Assembly: GCA_002254285.1 (NCBI GenBank)
Contig: NIUZ01000045.1
Span: 1 to 14,012 of the forward strand
DNA from: Bacteroidetes bacterium 4572_112
GTDB taxonomy: Bacteria; Bacteroidota; Bacteroidia; Bacteroidales; UBA1556
Direction of reading: 5' to 3'
DNA: 14,012 bases
A program made the position numbers and the translations under genes. Numbering within the stretch: position 1 is the stretch's first letter; every line of letters starts with the position of its first letter. Below, piece by piece: positions 1 to 6,043 of this stretch. The notes below the pieces were generated by a model that was not told the origin of the DNA, did not search any database, and saw only the letters and a program-made list of their open reading frames with translations.

Positions 1-1630
1 GAAATTTATTCACCGCTTGTTGCTTAAGTTCTTCGATGGTATTCACACCAGCTTTACGCACAAGGGTAATTAATTCTGTAGCAACACCTCTTGCTTCGAA
101 CTCTGCATCAGTGGCAACTACTTTCTTTTTCTCTGGTCGCATTTGCGGAAATAAAAGCACCTCTTGTATCGACTCTTGATTAGTCATAAACATCACCAAG
201 CGATCGATTCCGATACCCATTCCTGAGGTTGGAGGCATTGCGTACTCCAAAGCACGAACAAAGTCCTGATCGATAAACATTGCCTCATCATCACCTTTTT
301 CGCTAAGCTTAAGCTGCTCTTCGAAACGGGCTTTTTGATCAATAGGGTCGTTAAGCTCAGTATATGCATTGGCAAGTTCTTTACCATTCACAAATAGCTC
401 AAAACGCTCGGTAAGTTCATCATTATCGCGATGTTTTTTACATAACGGCGACATTTCTACAGGGTAATCGGTAATAAATGTAGGCTGAATATAATTATGT
501 TCACATTTCTCTCCAAAAATTTCGTCAATAAGTTTTCCTTTACCCATTGAATCGTCTACATTAAGACCAATTTCCTTACAGATATCTCTGATTTCGTCCT
601 CAGATTTTCCGTTAAGGTCAAAACCTGTATATTCCTTAATGGAATCAAGCATGGTTACTCTTGCAAATGGAGCTTTAAAGTTTACTTGATTCTCACCATA
701 AGTAAGCTCAGTAGTACCATTAATATCCATGGCAACTTTCTCAAGCATTTGCTCGGTAAAGTCCATCATCCAATTATAATCCTTATAAGCAACATAAATT
801 TCCATTACGGTAAACTCAGGATTATGAGTTTTGTCCATTCCTTCGTTTCGGAAATCCTTAGCAAACTCATAAACACCTTCAAAACCACCAACAATAAGGC
901 GCTTAAGATATAGCTCGTTTGCAATACGAAGGTATAGAGGGATATTTAAAGCATTATGATGAGTAACAAAAGGACGAGCCGAAGCACCACCAGGTATTGG
1001 CTGAAGAATTGGAGTTTCTACCTCCAAATAATCTCTAGCATTAAAAAACTCACGCATGGAGTTAATAACCTTGCTACGCTTAACAAAAGTTTCGCGTACG
1101 TGTGAATTTACAATTAGGTCCACATAACGCTGGCGATATCTTTGCTCAGGGTCTGTGAAAGCATCATAAGATTTACCATCTTTCTCCTTTACAATAGGAA
1201 GAGGACGTAGAGCCTTACTCAATATTTTGAATGACTTAACTCTAATAGATAACTCACCAGTTTGAGTAGTGAAAGCACTACCTGTAATTCCGATGATATC
1301 TCCTATATCAAGTAATTTTTTAAATACAGTATTATATAGAGTTTTATCCTCATCAGGACAAATTATATCGCGATTGAAATATAGCTGAATACGGCCTTTT
1401 TCATCCTGAATTTCGGTAAAAGACGCCTTACCCATAATTCTACGGCCCATAATACGGCCTGCGATTACCACATCTTGATAATTATTTGCCTCAGCGTCAA
1501 AGTTTTTCTTTATTTCTTCGCTATTTGCATTAACCTCAAAAGCCTCTGGTGGAAAAGGATTTATACCTAATTTATATAATTCTTGTAGCGAATTTCTTCG
1601 TACTACTTCTTGTTCTGATAATTCATTCAT
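1..1630 (-). CDS. lysS: Lysyl-tRNA synthetase, class II (3' end outside window)
   Basis: Charges tRNA-Lys with lysine using ATP, in the cytoplasm. The reading frame is open from an ATG at 1630 to the window edge, giving 543 residues without a stop, so the C-terminus is cut by the window and not by mutation. An N-terminal OB-fold anticodon-binding domain (about residues 55-145) is followed by the class II core: motif 1 near 192-212 (ending YLEVETPIL), motif 2 at about 260-277 (FRNEGMDKTHNPEF, with the ATP-binding Arg), and motif 3 near 470-500 (GMGIGIDRLVMF followed by LLFPQMRP). This is the usual class II LysRS arrangement. The family is commonly about 500-575 residues, so little should be missing. 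The start is supported by a -7 promoter box about 22 bases upstream. Antisense open frames inside the gene are shadows. Confidence 0.97.
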   Translation of the reverse strand, partial: MNELSEQEVVRRNSLQELYKLGINPFPPEAFEVNANSEEIKKNFDAEANNYQDVVIAGRIMGRRIMGKASFTEIQDEKGRIQLYFNRDIICPDEDKTLYNTVFKKLLDIGDIIGITGSAFTTQTGELSIRVKSFKILSKALRPLPIVKEKDGKSYDAFTDPEQRYRQRYVDLIVNSHVRETFVKRSKVINSMREFFNARDYLEVETPILQPIPGGASARPFVTHHNALNIPLYLRIANELYLKRLIVGGFEGVYEFAKDFRNEGMDKTHNPEFTVMEIYVAYKDYNWMMDFTEQMLEKVAMDINGTTELTYGENQVNFKAPFARVTMLDSIKEYTGFDLNGKSEDEIRDICKEIGLNVDDSMGKGKLIDEIFGEKCEHNYIQPTFITDYPVEMSPLCKKHRDNDELTERFELFVNGKELANAYTELNDPIDQKARFEEQLKLSEKGDDEAMFIDQDFVRALEYAMPPTSGMGIGIDRLVMFMTNQESIQEVLLFPQMRPEKKKVVATDAEFEARGVATELITLVRKAGVNTIEELKQQAVNKF

Positions 1631-1652
1631 ATTTGTATCTATTTTAAGGCTG

Positions 1653-1685
1653 CAAAGATACAAAAGAAGATGTTTGCTTAATCAA
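1653..1685 (-). promoter_or_regulatory. Putative lysS promoter (Bacteroidota type)
   Basis: On the minus strand TATCTTTG (1660-1653) matches the Bacteroidota -7 consensus TAnnTTTG exactly. A TTG (1685-1683) lies 22 bases upstream, close to the expected -33 position. Transcription would start near 1648, leaving a short leader of about 18 bases before the lysS ATG. Confidence 0.6.
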
Positions 1686-1792
1686 GCTTTTTTTGTTAAA
1701 ACTCATTAATAGAATTAGGAATGCAAACAGTGAAAAACACACAAAATTAAGCTCTCTATTTTTTATCAATCCATCGCTTAATGCCTTACCTC

Positions 1793-1832
1793 TTTCATTT
1801 TGCCTTGATGCAAAACGAAACAAAAAATCAAG
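1793..1832. repeat. Palindromic element with two mutually exclusive stems
   Basis: TTTC-a-TTTTGC (1793-1803) pairs with GCAAAA-c-GAAA (1810-1820) around the loop CTTGAT: 10 base pairs and one internal mismatch. The loop CTTGAT (1804-1809) is also perfectly complementary to ATCAAG (1827-1832), so a second stem could form instead. No U-tract follows on either strand, so a terminator is unlikely. It is probably part of a dispersed palindromic repeat; function unknown. Confidence 0.45.
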
Positions 1833-2002
1833 AGCGAAAAATCTCCCTCCCACCTCTTCCCAATTGATTTATTTTTAGAATAAAGTAGGTGAATTAATGA
1901 CCTTTGTTATTTCATTATTATCTACAAAATAAATATCACATTACTTCTATTACGTATTATCTATGTCATTAATTACAAACGTAAACGCCTTTATTAAAAA
2001 TA

Positions 2003-2071
2003 ATACCAATTGGAAATTCACCTCCATCGCTAGCCCCGTTTTCGCTCGTGCCAAGGCTTGATACGCTAGCC
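2003..2071. repeat. Candidate dispersed intergenic repeat unit
   Basis: This block is visibly more GC-rich than its surroundings. It starts with AATACCAATTGG and contains the 8-base direct repeat CGCTAGCC at 2028-2035 and 2064-2071. The opening AATACCAATT recurs at 2683-2692, where it forms the palindrome ATACCAA-T-TTGGTAT. It has no coding look. Identification as a repeat family is inference from composition and the shared motif. Confidence 0.35.
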
Positions 2072-2178
2072 ATTTCACATATTTAGAGGCTATTCAAATA
2101 TCAATTTTCTCTGGCTTTTATATTATATCCATAATTATTATAATTCTAAAATCTACAAAATAATCTTATATTTTATTT

Positions 2179-2186
2179 TACATTTG
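2179..2186 (+). promoter_or_regulatory. Putative -7 box directly before the small membrane-protein gene
   Basis: TACATTTG matches TAnnTTTG exactly and ends only 4 bases before the ATG at 2191. In this promoter class the start of transcription lies a few bases after the box, so the mRNA would begin at or next to the start codon. I see no good -33 TTTG at the right distance, which lowers confidence. Confidence 0.45.
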
Positions 2187-2190
2187 CATT

Positions 2191-2445
2191 ATGGAATACC
2201 AAAATTTAATAATCGTATTAATACTAGTTTTTATTCTGAATTTACCCTTTGGATATTGGCGTGAAGGAGTGAAAAAATTCTCCATTTATTGGTTTCTAGC
2301 AGTACATCTACCTATTCCTATAGTTGTGTTTTTACGACTACATTTTGAATTAGGCTTTCAATGGTGGACTTATCCATTTATGATTGCTGCATTTTTTGGT
2401 GGTCAGTGGTTTGGTGGGTATTTTAGGAGACGTAAATTAAAATAA
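2191..2445 (+). CDS. Small conserved-looking integral membrane protein, function unknown
   Basis: An 84-residue protein with two or three hydrophobic segments: residues about 5-20 (LIIVLILVFILNLPFGYW), about 31-48 (IYWFLAVHLPIPIVVFLRL), and about 55-76 (rich in W, F and G). It ends in a basic tail, RRRKLK. Polar anchors recur at the membrane edges: NLPFGYWR and VKKFS after the first segment, HLP in the second, and GGQWFGGY near the end. This pattern resembles small uncharacterised proteins of Bacteroidota and some other bacteria (from memory, not checked). The basic C-terminus suggests it faces the cytoplasm. No enzyme motif is visible. It stands alone between lysS and the minus-strand operon, both of which point the other way, and has its own promoter-like box. 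Real gene likely; role unknown. Confidence 0.75.
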   Translation: MEYQNLIIVLILVFILNLPFGYWREGVKKFSIYWFLAVHLPIPIVVFLRLHFELGFQWWTYPFMIAAFFGGQWFGGYFRRRKLK

Positions 2446-2469
2446 TATTTTTCACAGGAACAAACAGGA

Positions 2470-2622
2470 AAGTCCTACGGACTTAATACTATTTTCCGCA
2501 CTTCGTGCTACAAATAGGCTACTCCTACGGAGTATACTATTTATTTTAACTATTCCTCCTAATTCATAATATACTTATATTACCCATTACCAATATATAT
2601 TTTGCGACCACCTTCGGGGTCG
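2470..2622. repeat. Array of four short palindromes with alternating TAC and TTC loops (REP-like)
   Basis: Four hairpin-forming units follow each other: AAGTCC-TAC-GGACTT (2470-2484), GCAC-TTC-GTGC (2498-2508), TACTCC-TAC-GGAGTA (2520-2534), and CGACCaCC-TTC-GGGGTCG (2605-2622, one bulged A). All stems are closed by a C-G pair around a three-base loop, and the loops alternate TAC, TTC, TAC, TTC. None has a following T-run of terminator quality. They lie directly 3' of the small membrane-protein gene. The layout resembles the REP/BIME-type palindromes mobilised by RAYT transposases in other bacteria; this is analogy, since no transposase is in the window. Confidence 0.6.
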
Positions 2623-2683
2623 ATTTCCATTTCAACATCTAGACTTATAAATATTTGAAACCTTTGGCTTCATAAAAGCTCTA

Positions 2684-2698
2684 ATACCAATTTGGTAT
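2684..2698. repeat. Short palindrome ATACCAA-T-TTGGTAT
   Basis: A perfect 7-base inverted repeat around one base. The left part AATACCAATT also occurs at 2003-2012 in the repeat-like block before the small gene. It could be the end of a dispersed element or a protein-binding site; nothing here decides between these. Confidence 0.4.
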
Positions 2699-2741
2699 CA
2701 ACACCATTTTTAGCTCCTTGTATCTTATAATTACAAACCAC

Positions 2742-2772
2742 AAAAAAAGCCGATTCGTATGAATCAGCTTTT
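2742..2772 (-). terminator. Rho-independent terminator of the glmS-containing operon
   Basis: Read on the minus strand, AAAGCTGATTC (2771-2761) pairs with GAATCGGCTTT (2756-2746) across the four-base loop ATAC, with one G-U pair, followed by a run of T (2748-2742). It lies about 70 bases after the stop of the last operon gene. The A/T flanks on the other side may also give partial plus-strand termination. Confidence 0.85.
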
Positions 2773-2843
2773 ATATTTTATAAGCTTTACTCTAATTAGT
2801 AACACAAGTCCAATAAAAATATTGGAGACATTTTGGCAACCAA

Positions 2844-3236
2844 TTAAAATGGAAGATCGTCGGTAGGCTCACTCATAGGAGGAGGTGGCGGTGGGGGCAC
2901 TGCTCCTGCACCTGGTAATGGAGGATTAGCAGCTGCTTGAGGTGCTGCTGATGAAGCACCAGCTTGTTTTTTCTCAAACTTCCATGCCTTAGCATTTGTA
3001 TACCATTTGCCATTAAACTCACGAGATTCAATATCGAAGCTTACTTCCATTTCTTCACCAATTCCAATTGATTGTAATTGATCAATTCTGTCACCCCATA
3101 CATCAAAACATACTTTCTTAGGATATTGAGTATCCAAAGTTTCGATGATAAAAGAGCGCTTACGCCATGCGTTTCCTGTTTTTCCTTGACCACCTTGCTC
3201 AGGTAGTAATTCGGATAATTTTCCTGTTATTTCCAT
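2844..3236 (-). CDS. DUF3127 family OB-fold-like protein with SSB-type C-terminal tail
   Basis: A 130-residue cytoplasmic protein. Residues 1-88 match the DUF3127 family of Bacteroidota (opening MEITGKLSELLPEQGGQGK, then YPKKVCFDVWGD at 38-49 and SREFNGKWYTNAKAW at 71-85), which looks like a small OB fold. A low-complexity linker rich in Ala and Pro follows (91-123, seven consecutive prolines at 114-120), then the acidic, hydrophobic end DDLPF (126-130). This end closely resembles the tail with which single-stranded-DNA-binding protein SSB recruits repair and replication enzymes. OB fold, flexible linker and tail together copy the SSB plan, but this is not a recognisable SSB sequence, so DNA binding and partner recruitment are inference. 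It is the last gene of the operon, 8 bases after the cyclophilin. Family assignment is confident; function is not. Confidence 0.85.
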   Translation of the reverse strand: MEITGKLSELLPEQGGQGKTGNAWRKRSFIIETLDTQYPKKVCFDVWGDRIDQLQSIGIGEEMEVSFDIESREFNGKWYTNAKAWKFEKKQAGASSAAPQAAANPPLPGAGAVPPPPPPPMSEPTDDLPF

Positions 3237-3244
3237 TATATAAT

Positions 3245-3682
3245 CTATTCTTCTATTATTACAATTTTCTCTATCTTATCACCTTGACGTATATCGTCAA
3301 TTACATCTAAACCTTCATAAACCTTACCAAAGCAAGTATGATTGCGGTCTAAGTGAGAAGTATTATTACGGCTATGGCACACAAAAAATTGTGATCCACC
3401 AGTATTTCTTCCAGCATGAGCCATAGAAAGAACTCCTCTATCGTGATATTGATTGTCGCCTGTAAGCTCACAATCAATGCTATAACCTGGTCCACCAGCA
3501 CCTGTTCCATCAGGGCAACCACCCTGAATTACGAAATCAGGAAGTACACGATGGAAAGTAAGACCATCATAAAATCCTTCTTTAGATAATTTTACAAAAT
3601 TTGCAACAGTTTTTGGAGCATCGTTATCGAAGAAGTTAAGCTTCATAACGCCTTTTTCAGTATAAATTTCTGCTTTTGTCAT
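3245..3682 (-). CDS. Cyclophilin-type peptidyl-prolyl cis-trans isomerase
   Basis: Catalyses cis-trans isomerisation of proline peptide bonds. This is a compact single-domain cyclophilin of 145 residues with no signal peptide, so it should act in the cytoplasm. Active-site features are present: FHRV with catalytic Arg45, Phe50 and Gln53 in DFVIQGG, the SMAHAGRNTGGSQFF block (86-100) with Gln98 and Phe100, and the HLDRNHTCFGKV block (110-121). The tryptophan that makes human cyclophilin A sensitive to cyclosporin corresponds to His110 here, so weak drug binding is expected, as in many bacterial members. It lies 22 bases after the NusG-like gene and 8 bases before the DUF3127 gene. Small bacterial cyclophilins are usually annotated ppiA or ppiB; I leave the symbol open because orthology within this phylum is unclear. 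Confidence 0.95.
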   Translation of the reverse strand: MTKAEIYTEKGVMKLNFFDNDAPKTVANFVKLSKEGFYDGLTFHRVLPDFVIQGGCPDGTGAGGPGYSIDCELTGDNQYHDRGVLSMAHAGRNTGGSQFFVCHSRNNTSHLDRNHTCFGKVYEGLDVIDDIRQGDKIEKIVIIEE

Positions 3683-3704
3683 ATCAATTATTTTTTTAAT
3701 TTGT

Positions 3705-4160
3705 TTACATTTCTATTTCTACAACTCCTTTATATCCTTCAAAAGGACCAGTTTTAAGAGTTAATAATTCGCCAACTTTTACTTTCTCTGTACTTACAGT
3801 GAACTTTGTTTTGTTCTTAATAAGTTCTGCAATAAGCAGTATTTGCTCATTAGGAACAACAGCAGGCTCGCCATTAAACCTAATATACGTAATTAATGAT
3901 GGAGTTTGTAGCACATCATATATCTGATTCTTTTTTATACGAATAAAAATATATGATTTGAATAATGGTTCTTCAACATGTTTTTTGCGATGCTTCCATT
4001 GTTTCAAAGTAGTTACCAGAGGTAAATAGCACTCATAGCCATCACGAATAAGTAGTTTTTCTACCTTACGCTCATGCTTAGCATTTACATAAAATACATA
4101 CCAATTACTCTCCTCTTTAGAACCTACTATATCCACATTATCCTTTTCCACAGTCATCAA
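3705..4160 (-). CDS. UpxY-type NusG-like transcription antiterminator, C-terminal KOW domain shortened
   Basis: A specialised paralogue of NusG, predicted to ride on RNA polymerase and promote elongation of particular operons. Residues about 19-115 form the NGN domain, with features typical of the Bacteroidota UpxY group: WYVFYVNAKHERKVEKLL (20-37), YLPLVTTLKQWKHRKK (45-60), EEPLFKSYIFIRI (63-75), and QTPSLITYIRFNGEPAVVP (85-103). The KOW domain begins (VGELLTLKTGPFEGYKGVV, 129-147) but the protein stops at residue 151, where UpxY relatives usually continue for about 15-25 residues. The stop is followed almost at once by the cyclophilin gene, and no alternate frame carries the missing part, so this is a real truncation and not a sequencing frameshift. 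UpxY genes usually head capsule operons; this one sits 12 bases after glmS. The C-terminal domain is what normally contacts partners such as S10 or Rho, so its activity may be altered. Confidence 0.88.
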   Translation of the reverse strand: MMTVEKDNVDIVGSKEESNWYVFYVNAKHERKVEKLLIRDGYECYLPLVTTLKQWKHRKKHVEEPLFKSYIFIRIKKNQIYDVLQTPSLITYIRFNGEPAVVPNEQILLIAELIKNKTKFTVSTEKVKVGELLTLKTGPFEGYKGVVEIEM

Positions 4161-4172
4161 TAGTAAAACCTA

Positions 4173-6011
4173 TTATTCTACAGTTACAGATTTTGCAAGA
4201 TTACGAGGTTGATCAACATTACAACCACGCATTACAGCAATATAATAACTCAATAACTGCAAAGGTACTGTAGCGATTAATGGAACTAGTAATTCATCAA
4301 CATCAGGAATCTCAATTACGTGGTCAGCTATTTTAGCAACATCAACATCGCCTTTTGTAACAACAGCAATCACCTTACCTTTACGAGCTTTAACCTCTTG
4401 AATATTACTTACCAATTTATCGTAATGGCCTCTCTTTGGAGCAATTACAACAACTGGCATTTCCTCATCAATTAATGCTATTGGTCCGTGCTTCATTTCT
4501 GCAGCAGGATAACCTTCAGCATGAATATAAGAAATCTCTTTAAGTTTAAGAGCACCTTCAAGTGCCACAGGGAAGTTATATCCACGACCTAAATATAAGA
4601 AATTTCTAGAATCTTTATAAAGAGCCGATATTTTTTTAACAATATCATTAGTTTTAAGTACCTCTTCTACTTTTTCTGGAATAGTTTCTAACTCATAAAC
4701 CAACTGATGGTATCTAGAGCGAGAAATTGTACCTCTTTCTTTAGCAATCATCAAAGCCATCATTGTAAGAATGGTGACCTGTGAAGTAAAAGCCTTAGTT
4801 GAAGCAACACCAATTTCAGGACCAGCATGCGTATAAGAACCAGCATCAGTATGTCGAGGAATACTTGAACCCACAACATTACAAATTCCTAAAATAGTAG
4901 CACCTTTTTCTTTAGCCATTTTTATAGCAGCAAGAGTATCAGCAGTCTCTCCTGATTGAGAAATTGCAATTACAACATCATCCTCTGTTATAATTGGGTT
5001 ACGATATCTAAATTCTGACGCATACTCAACTTCCACAGGAATACGAGTAAGATCTTCGAAAAGGTATTCACCAACCAAGCCAGCATGCCAAGAAGTACCA
5101 CAGGCAATCATAAGAATACGCTTAGCATTCTTTAATTTAGCCGTATATTCTCTAATACCACCAAGCCAAACAACACCATCGTCAATTCTCAAACGACCAC
5201 GCATTGTTTCTTTAATAGAAGTTGGTTGTTCAAATATTTCTTTAAGCATAAAGTGATCGTAACCACCTTTTTCCAAAACATCAAGATTCATTGTAAGCTC
5301 TTGAAAATATGGAGTGTGCTTAATATTAGAAATACTTTTTAATTGTAACTCCTTACCACGCTCCATTACAGCCATTTCCTCATCCTCAAGATATACCACT
5401 TTACGAGTATATTCAACAATAGGAGTAGCATCCGAAGCAATTAGGAATTCATTATCACCAACACCAATAACCATAGGGCTACCTTTTTTTGCAGCAATAA
5501 GTTTTCCATCGTCTTTTTTAGAAATAATAACCATTGCATACGCTCCTACCACTTGGTTTAGAGCAATACGTACGGCCTCTACAAGATCCACGTTTTCGTT
5601 CTGTTGAACATCTTCCACAAGGTGAATAAGCACCTCTGTATCAGTTTCACTTTCGAAAACATGACCTCTATTAATTAGTTCTTCTTTAAGAACATTATAA
5701 TTTTCAATAATTCCGTTATGGATTATTGCTAAATTCTTATCTTGTGATGTATGTGGATGAGCATTAACATCATTAGGCTCGCCATGAGTAGCCCATCGAG
5801 TATGAGCGATACCAACAGTACCTTCAACATTTTTACCTTTAGCAAATTTCTCTAATTCGGCAACTTTTCCTTTTCTTTTATACAGATTAAGATCACCATT
5901 AATTAGCGCAACTCCTGAGCTATCATAACCTCTGTACTCTAATCTTTTCAGACCTTTTATTAGTATTGGGTAAGCTTGCTTATCCCCTAAATATGCAACA
6001 ATTCCACACAT
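4173..6011 (-). CDS. glmS: Glutamine--fructose-6-phosphate aminotransferase (isomerizing)
   Basis: Makes glucosamine-6-phosphate from fructose-6-phosphate and glutamine, the first committed step to UDP-GlcNAc for peptidoglycan and surface glycans. The 612-residue protein has the family's full length. After Met removal Cys2 (MCGIVAYLG) is the glutaminase nucleophile. HTRWATHG (70-77) and HNG (98-100) complete the class II amidotransferase site. Two SIS sugar-isomerase domains follow, with CGTS at 304-307, SQSGETADT at 351-359, and the GRGYNFPVALEGALKLKE block near 474-491. The C-terminus ends in the invariant-looking DQPRNLAKSVTVE. It lies 32 bases after the DUF4270 gene and 12 bases before the NusG-like gene. 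The leader is too short for a glmS ribozyme and shows none, so expression probably follows the operon. Confidence 0.98.
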   Translation of the reverse strand: MCGIVAYLGDKQAYPILIKGLKRLEYRGYDSSGVALINGDLNLYKRKGKVAELEKFAKGKNVEGTVGIAHTRWATHGEPNDVNAHPHTSQDKNLAIIHNGIIENYNVLKEELINRGHVFESETDTEVLIHLVEDVQQNENVDLVEAVRIALNQVVGAYAMVIISKKDDGKLIAAKKGSPMVIGVGDNEFLIASDATPIVEYTRKVVYLEDEEMAVMERGKELQLKSISNIKHTPYFQELTMNLDVLEKGGYDHFMLKEIFEQPTSIKETMRGRLRIDDGVVWLGGIREYTAKLKNAKRILMIACGTSWHAGLVGEYLFEDLTRIPVEVEYASEFRYRNPIITEDDVVIAISQSGETADTLAAIKMAKEKGATILGICNVVGSSIPRHTDAGSYTHAGPEIGVASTKAFTSQVTILTMMALMIAKERGTISRSRYHQLVYELETIPEKVEEVLKTNDIVKKISALYKDSRNFLYLGRGYNFPVALEGALKLKEISYIHAEGYPAAEMKHGPIALIDEEMPVVVIAPKRGHYDKLVSNIQEVKARKGKVIAVVTKGDVDVAKIADHVIEIPDVDELLVPLIATVPLQLLSYYIAVMRGCNVDQPRNLAKSVTVE

Positions 6012-6043
6012 AAATTATCTATTAGTTAATTCGTATTTTTATT

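Larger units (their letters stand above)
1631..2190. other. Intergenic stretch with repeat-like blocks, no convincing gene
   Basis: This 560-base stretch separates lysS from the small gene at 2191. I see no credible protein: the open frames on both strands (up to about 69 codons) overlap each other, are low in complexity, and match no family I know. It does contain a palindromic block at 1793-1832, a perfect 10-base inverted repeat AATTAATGAC (1892-1901) / GTCATTAATT (1965-1974), and a more GC-rich block at about 2003-2071 containing CGCTAGCC twice (2028-2035, 2064-2071). These look like dispersed intergenic repeats, but copy number cannot be judged from one window. Confidence 0.6.
2446..2843. 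other. Intergenic repeat region between converging transcripts
   Basis: This 398-base gap separates the plus-strand small gene from the end of the minus-strand operon. It contains the four-palindrome array (2470-2622), the 15-base palindrome ATACCAA-T-TTGGTAT (2684-2698), and the operon terminator (2742-2772). I see no coding frame worth naming. Confidence 0.7.

Noticed and set aside
193..913. Open frames within the lysS gene, in another frame and on the opposite strand
   Set aside because: They lie wholly inside a well-supported lysS reading frame and have no protein-like pattern; they are shadows.
1644..1878. Overlapping open frames of about 61-69 codons on both strands between lysS and 2191
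   Set aside because: They cover the same repeat-like palindromic sequence in opposite directions, have no family resemblance and no start context, and the left end overlaps the lysS promoter.
1892..1974. Ends of a miniature transposable element (10-base inverted repeat AATTAATGAC / GTCATTAATT)
   Set aside because: The arms are perfect but very AT-rich and short, with no target-site duplication visible, so chance is a fair explanation.
2470..2622. CRISPR array
   Set aside because: The repeated units are short palindromes with different stems and irregular spacing, not identical direct repeats with unique spacers, and no cas gene is present.
6012..6043. glmS ribozyme or other leader control before glmS
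   Set aside because: Only 32 A/T-rich bases separate glmS from the preceding gene; there is no room for the ribozyme fold and no sign of it.
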